From Parascedosporium putredinis (taxonomy: Eukaryota; Ascomycota; Sordariomycetes; Microascales; Microascaceae): a stretch of 64,000 bases of DNA. The notes below the pieces were generated by a model that was given only the letters and a program-made list of their open reading frames with translations, did no database searches and was not told the DNA's origin. Location of the stretch: contig CASHTG010000012.1 in NCBI GenBank assembly GCA_949357655.1, positions 3,906,001 through 3,970,000 of the forward strand. Direction: 5' to 3'. A program made the position numbers and the translations under genes. Positions 46,885 to 58,523 of this stretch are shown in pieces (the stretch's first letter is position 1; every line of letters begins with the position of its first letter).

Positions 46885-47999
46885 ATGGAGGCCCGTCCAG
46901 TTGACCCTTCCGTGAAGGGCGTCTTCTGGATCCTGATATCCTCGGCGACCATCTTCATCACCCTTCGACTCTACTACAAGTATCGCGGCCAGGGGCTCCA
47001 TCGCGATGACCTCGTTCTCTTCTCATCCTGGGTTAGTTTCGCCCTCGCGCTCCGGCGTAATACGGTCTACACTGCGCCTATCTAACCTCGCATCTTCATA
47101 TGATTTTCTAGCTAGCACTTCTCGCCAACGGAATCATCATCACCGTCATATTAGACATTGCCACCTCCACCGAGATCCCTGCCGACCCCGCCGCCACTTT
47201 TGAAAAGCTCATCATCCTCGGGCTTTTCTCGACGACGCTTGCCCTGCTGAGCCAGGCCTGGAGCAAGACCTCCTTCGCCATGACCCTCTTGGGCATTACT
47301 AACAACCGAAGCTGGATCACCTATTTCCTCTGGTTCGCCATCGTCACCATGAACGTCTCCTTCGTCATGTCCGCCGTCATCTTTTGGATCCAGTGCCGAC
47401 CTCTCAAGGGTTTCTGGGACAACTCTGTCGAGCTTCAGTGCTGGAACCCCACCATCAGCATTGCCTACGGCATGGCTGTTAGCGGTATGACTTGCCCTCC
47501 CTCCCCGAACCCTGTTGTTCGTTGTTCGTTCGCGAGAGAAATTTCTAACTCGCCTTCCTCTCAGCTTATTCCGGTATCCTCGATCTCGCCTTTGCGCTTC
47601 TTCCCTGGAAGATCCTCCTGCCCTTGAACCTCAGCACCAAGGAAAAGATTGGCTGCGCTATCGCTATGAGCATGGGTATCTTGTGAGTTACTCTACCCTC
47701 TACCCTCACTGTCTACTCCGCTCATTGCTAACCCTTTTCACAGTGCCGCCGTGGCTGCCTTTGTCAAGTGCTCCAAGTTCCTCGAAATCACCCCCGGCGG
47801 CACCGGCGACAGCATGCAGCTCGCCATCTGGGGCGTCGCCGAGCCCGCCGTCACCATCATCGCCGCCTCCATGCCCACCCTGCGCCTCTTCGTGCGCAAG
47901 CTCACCGGGCCCAAGGATTACGCCATGGAGGAAGGAAGGGCCGCCGACGAGGTCGCTCTGCAGGAGGTCGCTGCCGATGGCTCCCTCGTCGGACCATGA
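46885..47999 (+). CDS. rhodopsin-domain (PTH11-like) seven-helix membrane protein
   Basis: Fungal rhodopsin-domain integral membrane protein of 297 aa, intact. Exons: 46885-47031, 47112-47484, 47565-47682, 47744-47999. Seven hydrophobic segments are visible (for example GVFWILISSATIFITLRL, WFAIVTMNVSFVMSAVIFW, AVTIIAASMPTLRLF). The conserved IQCRPLKGFWD turn lies between helices 4 and 5. The protein lacks an N-terminal CFEM domain, and its cytosolic tail is short and acidic. Members act as GPCR-like receptors in some pathogens, but most are untested. It is convergent with the second DUF6536 gene. Confidence 0.87.
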
Positions 48000-48661
48000 C
48001 GACGTCTCGTGGTACCGGGTCTCGAACGTCCCACCGAACCCACCGAACCTAACTCTTTCGACTTTGCCCTCCTCTTCCTTTTCTTTTTCTTTCTTCACCT
48101 CTGCTTGTTTGATTAAGTCGATTGGATTTTCTTTTGTTTGTGGACATGTTTGATTATTTTTGCGCCCCGAGGAGGTGTTGGATACCACCGATGCCATCAC
48201 GTACGATAGGAGGAAAGGGTTTCGCGGATTCGTTGATTTTCTTTTTGTGCTTCCAACTTTATGACCACTTGGGCTCTCTCGGTTTCGGTTTACACACATA
48301 TGATATCGGATGGGCGCAAATGGTCTTTTTGGGTTGCTGGATTCCAAACTTTGGTCCTGTCATTCTCTTTTTACTCTTTTTTCCTTCCATTCTTTTCCAT
48401 TCTCCCCAATTTTCTTGAGGCCTTATGGCCGTCTTTTTCTTGTCTCTTTACTGAGCAGAAAGCCCGCAACGTAAGCTAGCTAGCTACATCTTGTGCTGAA
48501 TGTATGAATGCATATGATTGATACCACTTGTCACATTTCTACGTATGTCCATCGCCGGTATCATAACCGTATCAAGACCAAGATTAGAAGAATGTGCCAA
48601 TGGAGGATATACTATGGTTGGAATGGTGTTTGAACGAAAATATCTATATCTATAAAAAACG
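48000..48661. other. convergent intergenic region
   Basis: T-rich 3' flanks of the rhodopsin-domain and DUF6536 genes; no supported ORF. Confidence 0.4.
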
Positions 48662-50868
48662 CTAAATGAAACTATGCATAAAGGTGCCCAGGTATTGGAA
48701 GCGTGTAAACACGCGCCTCGCATGCCAAGGCACAGTGGCCCGTCCTATCGACCCCCATTTTAGAGCCTCGCACTCCATATCAAAAGGTCGGCGGGTTGGA
48801 TGACAAGATGCGCTTATCGCACCGCTGCACGTGCCGACAAGGGGCGCAGGAGGCGGGACCGGGCGGCTACCGATCCACGCGAGGAGTAGCAGAAAAACGA
48901 CCAATGCTATCAGCGCGCACATCATGGCGACCGGAGAGGTTGCCACGATGGACTCCGAGTGGCCTCTATCCACTTCACCATCCGGCCCGTAGGCTTCGAC
49001 TTTGACGGCGAAAATTGCCTGCGAAGTAAGGAAGTGCAGAAGCGCTTGGAGCAAGCAGAGGGTGACGCCATACGGCCACGGCATGCCCAGTATCCACAGG
49101 CCCCTCTGGTTCACCTTGGGATCGGACACCATGAGGTTCTGCGCCTTGTCGGCGAACGAGGCCCAGTCCCGGGCGTGAAAGGCAGAGGTTGCTAGGTTTT
49201 GCGCGCTCAGCCACGTCACCGCAAGTACGATGTGAGGTATGTTGGCGATGGCCGCGACGGCGAGGATGTCGAGGTGGGAATCCCCGCGCGTGAGGAGCCG
49301 GAAGTCGCTCGTAAAGGTGCCAAAGTTGCCGAAGAACTTGCCTTCTTTTCCGGGCTGGCCCGAGATCCTGGAGAATGTGGTTCCGATGGATGCGAGGCCG
49401 AGGCTCAGCACCAGAAGCGCGCTGCGTGACGCGGAGTTAGCCAGAGTCGTTATCATGAAGAAAAACGAAGGAAACCAGGATGAAATAAATGAGAGAGGTG
49501 CATACCTAAAGGAGAGCAGGATCCAACAGGCATTTCCCGTGCTCCTCCATGCGCGATGTTGGAGATTTTTAAACATCTTGCCCGACGATGGACTCTTCCA
49601 CACGCCCCGCACATTCAGCCGGCTCGCCAAAGACATTCCCTTGGTCGTCTCGTCTTCCGCACGCAAGAACGATTCCACCGCCTCACCGGGGCAGATGAGC
49701 GGGCGTTCTTTACTTTTGAATAACACGAGCATGCAAACTGCGCTAGCCAATATCACGAAGACAAAGACGGTGACAAGGCCGGCGATAGCGCCAGAGTACC
49801 GCAACGCGCAGGGCTCCTCTCGTGGTTCTGCTAGACAAAAGAGGACCGTCTTTCCAGAGATTTTCCAGCCGTCAAAGGAATCAATGCCAAGCGCAGAAAG
49901 CGCATTAGAAGCACCCAGCCCGCATCCTTCGTCCGCTGACTGCTGGGCCTGCCCTCCAAGGCAGATCCAGCTATCTGCGCCGTCGCCGACGTGCGACACC
50001 CCGTGGTGGAAAAGGTAGCCGCTATCACGGTCGGAAGAGGAAGCAGTAGTACCCTCGGTGACGGCAAGAACTGTTCGGTATTCGCCCTGATATACGTCGG
50101 AGTATTGTTTGATGCACTCCTCGTTATTCAAGGTAGCATATGTGGCGAGCGAGGATCTTATGTCCTGAAACTCTGGAGGTCTTCCCCAGATATTGCTACG
50201 GGTGCAACTATACGGCTGCCACGCTGCTGGTTGAGGACGAACTGCTCATCTACCACCCCCATCGGTACCCATTGGCTGATATTGTGGTGAAGACAGCCGA
50301 GTTGGCACTGCCATAGTTTTAGCAATCGCGCCAGAGTATAATCAGAAGAAGAACGGGCTTTAGACTCACAATAAATGTATCGGCATTAGCGATAGCAGTA
50401 ACGCCACGTAGATGGAAGCTCTAGACTTGGAAATCCACGAGAGATTGCCGAGCCCCAAGGATCCCACACCTAAGCTCTGCCGCTTCCGGTGAGCGGCGTC
50501 AATCTCCGTCCTCGTCGGGCCGCAGGCCAGGCCCATGAAGGTGGTCGTCGACGCCAGCACGACGACTAAAAGCACGTTGATGACAACGTGAAGCCTAGTA
50601 CCGAGATTCTCGACGGCGTCGCACGTGCCCCGATGAGCGGTCCCCACTCCCCCGGTCGTCCCGTTCTGGACTCGGGCCCGCACGAGCCAGATGACGTTGA
50701 AGAGGAAGACGACGGTGACGACGGCTATCCGTACGACGAGAGCGATTTTGTAGGCCGAGGCGGGCGGCGAGGGGCGCCTCCTCGTCGGTGCTCTCGGAGT
50801 CGTCTTGCGCCGCGGTCGCGGTGGCGCTGACCGCCTCTTTTACGCATGCGCCGCATGGGCCCGCGCAT
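48662..50868 (-). CDS. second DUF6536 membrane protein (about three frameshifts)
   Basis: Paralogue of the 24.6-26.9 kb gene, with the same C-terminal signature (PLVGTCSGAISASCHPTRR) and the same first splice pattern. The exon ends at HLL (donor GTGAGT near 50366) and resumes with FANSAVF after TGGCAG. A second, in-phase intron, 49505-49422, is inferred between CWILLSF and ALLVLSL. Frame changes near 50263 (GGG run) and 50172 (TTT run) each equal one missing base. A third, near 50768-50771, is needed to connect any ATG (50868, 50856 or 50847) to the first membrane segment, so the start is uncertain. Multi-pass membrane protein of unknown role, likely a little over 700 aa. Confidence 0.75.
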
Positions 50869-53296
50869 GGGTGTGTTGATTAATGGGTATCTTGTTTTAC
50901 GCGTGGTTCTTGGACGAGCTTGGAGGGCGCGCCATTCGCAACCGGAGACCGTGAAGAATAGAGGACGAGAAGCGATTTACCGAAAAATTGGTGGAAATGT
51001 GCGCTTTCGGTGGTGAAGTGAGGAAAAGGGGGCATACCGATGTTTGATGAGTACCAGACCCAAAGAAACACGAGGGAAAAAGAGAAATTAAGACTCATCG
51101 TCACAAGGGACACGCGGGAATGTTGGAGGGGATTAATATCCGTGCTATAGGGGCCCTGTGGCTTGGCGAGTTGATCTTGGGGGCGGACCGCTGTTCCAGA
51201 TCCTTGGGTTCTGCCCAACCAACATCACAGGTTTTGGCCTGTTGGCTCGAATCCCGCGAGAACCTAACCGATCTATTGGATGACAGGAAACCACGCAATT
51301 GCAGCCATGGCCCCACGAACGACTCTTTTTACTCCCGTGTCTTTTCTACGTTTGGCTAGGGCCATGTCGAGGCATTTTCCTTTCAGATCTCCATTGACGT
51401 GGAGGGCGACGGTTTGCGCTGGCAGGCGAGCCTAAGGAAACGCTTGTAGTTACCCGATTCATCATTGGAATGAGTTAACCCATGAATTATCTATAGGGAG
51501 ACCAATGTGGAATCCCATCTACCCATCACGTGTACAAACCCATATGTGAGTTTTGCAGCCTGGATTCCTTTTGGCGCAACCCGCATGAAATAGGTAGGGA
51601 GCGAAAGAGAAGTCTAGTAGATGAGTAACACAGATCTCTAATCTCGTAGGGATATTATGTTCCCTCTTCTATTGTCAAGTCCTAGGCCTTTCGACCTTGT
51701 CACATACCACCTCTCGCCAAGGGCTGTGGCTTTGAATTATCGCGGCTTGGGCAAGTCGGCGCACTGATTGAGCCATTAACATCGCGAGTGCGCCTTGGCT
51801 GAGCTGCGAACCTAGTGGAAGGAGCCTTCACACAAGACGCCACACCAAAGGGAGGATTGGGGCTAAGGCGATGTCGTGGAATGTGCGGTCGCTGGCGAGG
51901 ACGCACTGCGACGGGATCCTGCTTTTACGCAAATGCGCGTTCTGCACCGCCACGCGGAGGACCACCGCAGGGTTTCAAACGAGGCCGAGGTTTGGACTAG
52001 AGTCCTGCCTGAGAGCACGCTTGATTAATACCATCTGCCCATGTGCGCGAAATTCGCAGTCAAGGCGACGTGGGTATCGGTGCACATGGAGATCGAGCGA
52101 TTTTCAAAGGTTGGGCCCCACTGGTTCCTTTTCATCGTGGAGAGCAGCCATGTGGGAGGATCGTGCCAAGAGCTCGCGAGAGAGGCGCAGTAGACACGGC
52201 GGTATCGAAGAGTTTAATGTTGTGTACTTGGTTCTTGTATTTTCAAGTTGAGGTTTGACCGACAGTGCGCCAGATCTAGTTTCCTTCCTTTTTCCCCACG
52301 CTTTACAAGGACGATTTCACATGAAAAGAAAAATGAACGTGATCTCCCGGCCCGCGTGATAGAAGTTGAAGCTGCACGTATGCCCGGTCTATCATCGGCT
52401 ATCATTGTCCATTTTGCGGCCCTGGTGGCAATGCGCGGTACGCAAGGGATCGCATCAGATGCGAAGACATCACGGCTGAGGAGGTCATAAGAAGAGCATC
52501 CATGCAGTGACATATCGGCGCCACCCGCAGGACGATCGCTGCAGCGGGTCGGGGCAATAGTAGGTCTGTTTTCCAAGGATATAAGCAACAAGAGTCTCAA
52601 AATGATTCGCTCACTCGGGACTGCTTATTTTGTGTTACGCTGCTGCATGACGTGGGTGCGCGCCGCTCGTCTTGTGCGGATGGGCCACTGTGGTGGTCAG
52701 AGGTTGAGACACGTCTGGAGATTAGCAGAAAGAAGCAATGAGAGGAGAGATCATTGCAAGCACATGTACGCTACGCATCGCCAGCAACTTCCACCCCCAA
52801 TCTACACCCTACTCACGCATGCCCCTCCTAAGGAAAAGCCGACCACACAGCGTCCCCTCACGGGCCTGAGTACAGCAATCAGTCTGACGTGCCAAGGCGG
52901 CCGGTCCTCGGGAACATGCGTGCTGGTTGCTTTTACGGGCCAAGTTTTTACGGCGGCAGCGGGCGGTGATACGGAAAATGCGCTGCAGAGATGTCGGTCT
53001 GGGTTGGCGAGCCGGGAGATCTGTGTCTGGATGACTCGCCTCCCGCTCTCTCGCACGCACCGGGGACTTTTGCTTTGCTGACGGCGGCGTGTAACAGAGA
53101 TTGCCGGACGAAGGTGAGAGTGGTGCCGTGAAGAAGAATAGAAGTAAAAAAGGGCCCGGAAGCCCGAGTCCGTCGATGGTCGGCTTGGAACTTTTCTTTC
53201 CTCGAGCTTTGTCGAGGCTCGCTCTCTCTCTCTCTCTCGTCGCTCTCTTTGTCGCTCTCTCCCAAACGCCGAGATCCCTAGCTCGAGAATACAGCG
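50869..53296. other. divergent intergenic region
   Basis: 2.4 kb between the DUF6536 and second MFS genes. A (CT)9 run at 53221-53238 sits about 60 bp before the MFS start, as a pyrimidine-rich leader. ORFs such as 52602-53081 show no signature. Confidence 0.45.
53221..53238. repeat. (CT)9 run in MFS leader
   Basis: A short CT microsatellite; pyrimidine-rich tracts near start sites are common in fungal promoters. Confidence 0.75.
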
Positions 53297-55186
53297 ATGA
53301 CTGAACAAAAATCGCCCGAGGTGAACCAGCAGCCCAAGATGGCGGAAGAAAAGTCAAAAAGGATGAAATCCTGGTGGTGGCGGAAGACTCGACCGATGCC
53401 GTGTCCGATGGCGGCAAGCCTGTCCCCAAGTCTGACAAGATCGACTACTCGGGAGCGCACGCAAAGACGGATCCAAAGGAGATTGCACTGGTGAAGAAGC
53501 TCGATAGGTGGATCATGGTACGTGAACTCTCCTAGACCCTGCCAAGATACTCACCTTGCGATATTCTGCCGTCGGACTTCTGCTGCCATGCGGCAGGGTC
53601 AACGCACCTCTGTCAACGAATTCTAACCGTTTTGGTCAATTGCTAGCCTATGCTATGGAGCATGTACTGGCTCAACTATCTCGACCGAAACGCGATTGCC
53701 CTCGCCAGACTGAATCATCTCGAAAGGGACTTGAACCTATCCAGTGCCCAATACCAAACTTGCGTGTCGATTTTGTTTGTCGGCTACATTCTGGGCCAGA
53801 TACCCTCCAACATGTTTCTTACCCGGACCAGACCTAGTCGGTATATGGTGAGCTATTTCTCCAGCTTGGCCTCCTCTTCCTCTAACGCCCGAAAGGTAGC
53901 TTGATCGAGTTACTAACCAGAGCCTCTTGGTGTGCTTTCCCCTCCTTTAGGGATTCATGATGATGCTATGGGCCATTGTCAGCGCCGTAACCGCGTTATC
54001 AAACAACTTTACCAGCCTCCTATTAACTCGCTTCTTCCTCGGCGTGGCCGAAGCCCCTTCTACCCCGGCGCCGTGTACATCCTCTCCGTCTTCTACACCC
54101 GCAAGGAGGTGGCCACGCGCATCGCCATCCTGTACACGGGCAACGTGCTCGCGACAGCCTTCGCCGGGCTCATCGCGGCCGGCGTCTTCCACGGGATGGA
54201 CGGGTCCCTGGGCCTCAAGGGGTGGCAGTGGCTCTTTATCCTGCAGGGCGTCGTGACCTTTGCCGTCGCCATCGCCGGCTTCTTCTGGCTGCCTGATTTC
54301 CCGCGTACGACCAAGTGGCTCTCGCAGGAGGAGCGCGACCTTGCTTTTAATCGCATGGAGCTTGATACGGTGGATAACGCGGGCCAGACGAGTACTAGGG
54401 CTGGGCTGGCGCAGGCGGCCAAGGACCCGATGGTCTGGCTGTTTTCGGCCATGGCGCATATGCACCTTGCGGCCAACGGCTTCAAGAACTTTGTACGTCT
54501 CTTTATCCCCTATATCCCTTACCTTTTTCAGCATTCTTGAGACAGTCTCCTCGAATAATTCCCCTTTCCCTTTCTTTTTATTTCCCTTTGCTTCTCTAGT
54601 CATTGACCCCTATGGAGAGTGCCAGAGGTTAACAGCCCGTTACGCGCAGTTCCCCACGGTCGTCGAGACACTCGGATTAAACAGCACAGTAACGCTCATC
54701 TTAACCTGCCCACCCTATCTCATCGCGGGCGCCGTCACGATCCTGGCCTCCTGGTCCTCGGGCCACTTCAACGAGCGCACGTGGCACATCACAGCATCCA
54801 AAGCCGTAGCCGTGGCCGGGTTCGTAGCGGCGCCGCTCGCGCCCACAATCGTAGGGCGCTACATCGCCATGGCCATCTTCACGACGGGCACGTACGGGGT
54901 CAACAGCCTCATCCTCGGGTGGTGCGGCAGCGTGTGCGGGCAGACCAAGGAGAAGAAGGCGGCGGCGATCGGCATCGTGACGACCATCATGAACGTCAGC
55001 TTCGTGTGGACGCCGTACCTCTGGCCCAAGAGCCACGGGCCCCAGTACATGTTGGCCATGATGGTGAGTGCGGGCGTGAGCGTGGCGACGGCGGCGCTGG
55101 CGTGGGTGGCGAAGCTGGTGATGCTGAGGCGGAACCGGGTTATGCGCCAGAGCAGCGACGAGACTACGGTGTTTTACGTGTATTAG
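53297..55186 (+). CDS. second MFS transporter, Dal5-like (two frameshifts)
   Basis: Anion:cation symporter-type major facilitator of 500 aa. Exons: 53297-53517, 53647-53847, 53951-54492, 54650-55186. Motifs are YWLNYLDRNAIALAR in helix 1, TRFFLGVAEAPFYPGAVY, SVFYTRKEVATR and GFFWLPDFPRTTKWLS. Frame changes at the A-run 53356-53360 (KSK/KDEILVV) and the C-run 54054-54057 (GVAEAP/FYPGAV) each equal one missing base, and all exons then close. The long polar N-terminus is family-typical. Substrate unknown. It does not resemble the NrtA/CrnA nitrate transporters, so proximity to nitrate reductase need not mean a shared pathway. Confidence 0.87.
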
Positions 55187-56299
55187 AGACAAACAATAGT
55201 GTCTGGTGGAGGGGATGTCGTCTTGTAGGCAACCTGGAGATACATTATCAATGGATTGATTGATTTTACTGGGAATTATTCAATTGCTTTGTCAAAAATG
55301 TCATCCACGAACCAGGCTTGGCTAAGACTTCTTCAACAACCAACGCCACCAGTTGCGGGAGTCGGGGAAAAAGGAAAAGGCCAACGATGCTTGCATGGGC
55401 TCCAAGAATAAACCCCTTGCCTCTCCAACACCAATGATAATGAGCAGGAACAGGCAGGGCAGACAGGGGTTCGCTCCGCTGACAGGAATTTTCGACGCTA
55501 CGCTCGACTTGGCTTTCTGGGGTCCCACTCCGCCCCTTTTCCCATCTTCGCCATTCCCGCCTCTAGTGCGCTTTTGCTGTCCGCCCCTCGATCTTGGTGC
55601 CGAAATGCCGCATCAACTTGGGATGGCATTTTTCCATCGTGGATGCTATCGCCGACCTGGTCTAGCGATTTTTGGTTTTGCCACGATTAACTAGTCTGTG
55701 CCAATACGAGCCCTCATCGTGAATGCCAGGCCCGCACCCCGGCGATGCGAACATGTCACGAGGAGAATCCCTCTTCTTCGGGACCTGCCTGGAGGAGAGG
55801 AAGAGTCATCTCGTATTCTTCCAGATCCTCTGGCAAGGTGTTCAAACGCTTGTTCGTTTGGCGGCTCTGCCCCGACAGGGCCCATGGCTGCCTACAGTCT
55901 GCAGCACCTGCCTGAGCCAGACCAGAAATTCTTCTCACGATTCCATTTCGGCCGATGTCACGCCGTTCGCGCCTCGTTTAATTTCCCTTCACGAGCTAAA
56001 ATGAATCCCTCCGCTTTTTTGGCCCTTGGTCGCCTTGCAAGCGAGCATGGGTATATATGTGCACGGTCATCGTCGACTCGACCAAAAATAAAGACCAGGC
56101 GGGCACCCCTCCCGACCCCGGACGAAACTCCTGACTTTCCTTTCGTGATCCTTCCAACCATCTCGTGTGAGAGTGTGCACGCACATCTCACTTTTCTTCC
56201 TCTCTTTCGTTTTTCCTTTCTTTTTTCTTTCTCTCCCTGGCATGCCTTCCCACCTCAGTCTTTCTTTCGCATCCAGCTCCTCTTAAAACCACCGGCGCG
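55187..56299. other. intergenic with pyrimidine-rich leader
   Basis: Contains TATATAT at about 56051-56057, some 245 bp upstream of the aspartic protease start, and a long CT-rich tract at about 56186-56250 directly before it. No supported ORF. Confidence 0.45.
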
Positions 56300-58257
56300 A
56301 TGCGGTCAATAATCCTCGCCGCTGCCGCCGCCCTGTGCGCGAGCACCGCTTCCGCCTACATCAGCCTCCCTCTCACGAGAACAAACGGCGCCATCTCGCC
56401 CGCGTCCTCGCAAGAAAGGCGTGACGCCGCCGATCTCCACATCCCAAACTTGCTCCCCGCCAACTACGCGACCAACATCACCATCGGCACCCCGCCGCAG
56501 GAGTTTCAGGTATTTGTGAGCGTCAACCTCAAGTCGACTTGGGTTCCCAGTGCCGAAGGCTGCGAAGACACCTTTAAAGGTTGCGACTGGGGTTACTGTA
56601 AGTTACAAGAATTGTTCAATTAGCAAGATATGTGCACAAGGGCTAACCAGCTGTTTTTCTTTTGTTGTTGCCCATTAGTCCTCACCAACCAATCCTCTAC
56701 GTACGCCGAGGGCACCGCCGACTACTTCTACGATAGCACCACCGACTCCACCGTCAGCGGAGACTACTTCTATGACACCGTCCGCGTCGGCGACCTCGAA
56801 CTCAAAGATGCCAGTCTCGGCCTCGCCTCCTCCGCCACCGAGATGAGGGGCGTCATGGGCCTCGGCCCCGCCAGGAGGGCCCTCTCCGACGACCCCTACA
56901 TCCTGCTGCAGCTCGCCGACCAAGGGCTCATCAACTCCCTCGGCTTCAGCCTCTGGGCCGACAAGGGCAGCGACGTCCGCAACAGCAACCTCCTCCTCGG
57001 CGCCGTCGACAAGGCCCGGTATTCCGGCGACCTCCAAATCCTCTCCACCTCGAGCTACCTGACCTCCTACGCGGGTTACGCCGTCACCCTTGCCTCCGTC
57101 AACATTAGCCAGACCGCCGGCGACATCTCGGAGCCCATCATCAGCAACCTGTCACGCTACGATCCTTATGTCCTCATCGACCCTTCCTCCTACGTCTCCG
57201 ACCTGCCCGCCACCCTAGCCCGCAAGATCTGGACCCGCTTCGGCGCCGCCGTCGAGAGGACGTCCGGATACGCCATCGTCCCCTGCGCCGGTATCCCCGA
57301 CGCCCCCGCCGAGCTCGTCATCGGCCTCGGCGAGCAGGACGAGTACGTTCTACGCGTGCCCTACAAGGACCTCATCCTCCCCGCGACGTCCTGCCCGACT
57401 ACGTCGACGCCTCCGCCGACGACGACAAGGGCAACCCGGCCGACAAGTGCCTCTTTGGCATCCAGAGCACCGCCAGCCGTACGGGCTCTAGCTCCTCCTA
57501 CGACGAGTACTACGACGAAGGCTGGTTTCTCGGCTCCAGCGTACTCGGCTCCACCTACATCGCCTTTGACAGCGTCAACGACCAAATCGGCCTCGCCCCG
57601 CTCTCCTCCGATTCCGCTACCGCCACCTCGGACATCGTCCCCTTTGCCAGCTACGGCGCCTACCTCCCCGGCTCCTCGCAAGCCAACAGCTGCCCCCTTT
57701 ACAGCAGCTGCTCTGACAGTGGCGGGTCTCGTGGCTACGGGAACAACGGCGTGTCGGGCCTCAGCATCGCCGTCCTCGTCATCATTATCGTCGCCGGTGT
57801 GGCCGCCATCTCGGTGTCCGTCTGCCTCGGTATCTTCTGCTGCCGTCGCCGCGGACTCTGCTGCTGGAAAGGCAGGAGGAAGCAGGATGGTTCGCCGGGT
57901 CACATCATCGGGCCCCCTTGGCCGCTCCTATGTACCCCCGCCTGGCCCTGGCCAGGCCTGGGCGGCACCTCAGCCCGGCGCTCCCCGCAAATGACCACCG
58001 CCCTCGCCGTTCCGGGCGCTGCCCCAACCCCGGTGCTGCCCCGTACTTCCTATGCCGACGGCACCCTCGCCCTTGTTAACCCCATCGCCCGGGCCCTCCC
58101 GCGCCGCGCCGCCGGCAGATGTATCACCACCGACAACGAGACCACCTTCCCCATGGAGCCCGAAGCGGCGGGGGCCCCGGTACCTCCCACTCTTTCCGTC
58201 ACCCCTCCTCCAGACGAAGGAAAAGGAAAGGGCAAGATGCCCGTGCGATATGCGTAG
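56300..58257 (+). CDS. membrane-anchored aspartic protease-like protein, catalytic motifs degenerate (frameshift)
   Basis: A1-family aspartic protease fold, 625 aa, with a signal peptide (MRSIILAAAAALCASTASA) and a C-terminal transmembrane helix (about 57757-57845) followed by a Cys-rich basic stop. Exon 1 is 56300-56597, the intron 56598-56678, exon 2 56679-58257. ITIGTPPQEFQVF and STWVPS align well, but the first catalytic triad DTG is replaced by SVN and the second by DPS. The enzyme is therefore probably inactive or divergent. The flap-side region and CLFGIQSTA near the end are present. The frame changes at the C-run 57379-57382 (one missing base), joining YKDLILP to RDVLPDYVDAS. The Pro/Ala-rich cytosolic tail (57900-58250) may hold further indels, so its exact sequence is uncertain. 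It is convergent with nitrate reductase. Confidence 0.82.
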
Positions 58258-58523
58258 GCGCGTATGCGCACGCTCTATCTGTGGTTCTACAAAACCGACA
58301 CATGTTTTCCCGTTTAATATTTAATACGTGCCTGAGAATAGTTTAGCGTTGCGATACCCTCTGCATTTGTTGTATCACTCTTTGTCATCTCCTATCTATT
58401 GTTTGCATGCATCTTAGAACAAATTTGAATCGGCACGTTGATGGAGCTGGAACTGGAACTGCTCGGCCAAGATTCGCTGGCTTCTTTTTGTGGTTGTACT
58501 TGATAGACTGTAGCGAACACTTT
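58258..58523. other. short convergent intergenic region
   Basis: 266 bp between the 3' ends of the protease and nitrate reductase genes; no feature seen. Confidence 0.4.

Noticed and set aside
52602..53081. 159-codon plus-strand ORF upstream of the second MFS gene
   Set aside because: No recognisable feature and overlapped by antisense frames; likely part of the promoter region.
53297..55186. Second MFS gene as a nitrate transporter of the nitrate cluster
   Set aside because: Its helix-1 and VAEAPFYPG motifs are of the Dal5/ACS type, not the NrtA/CrnA signature.
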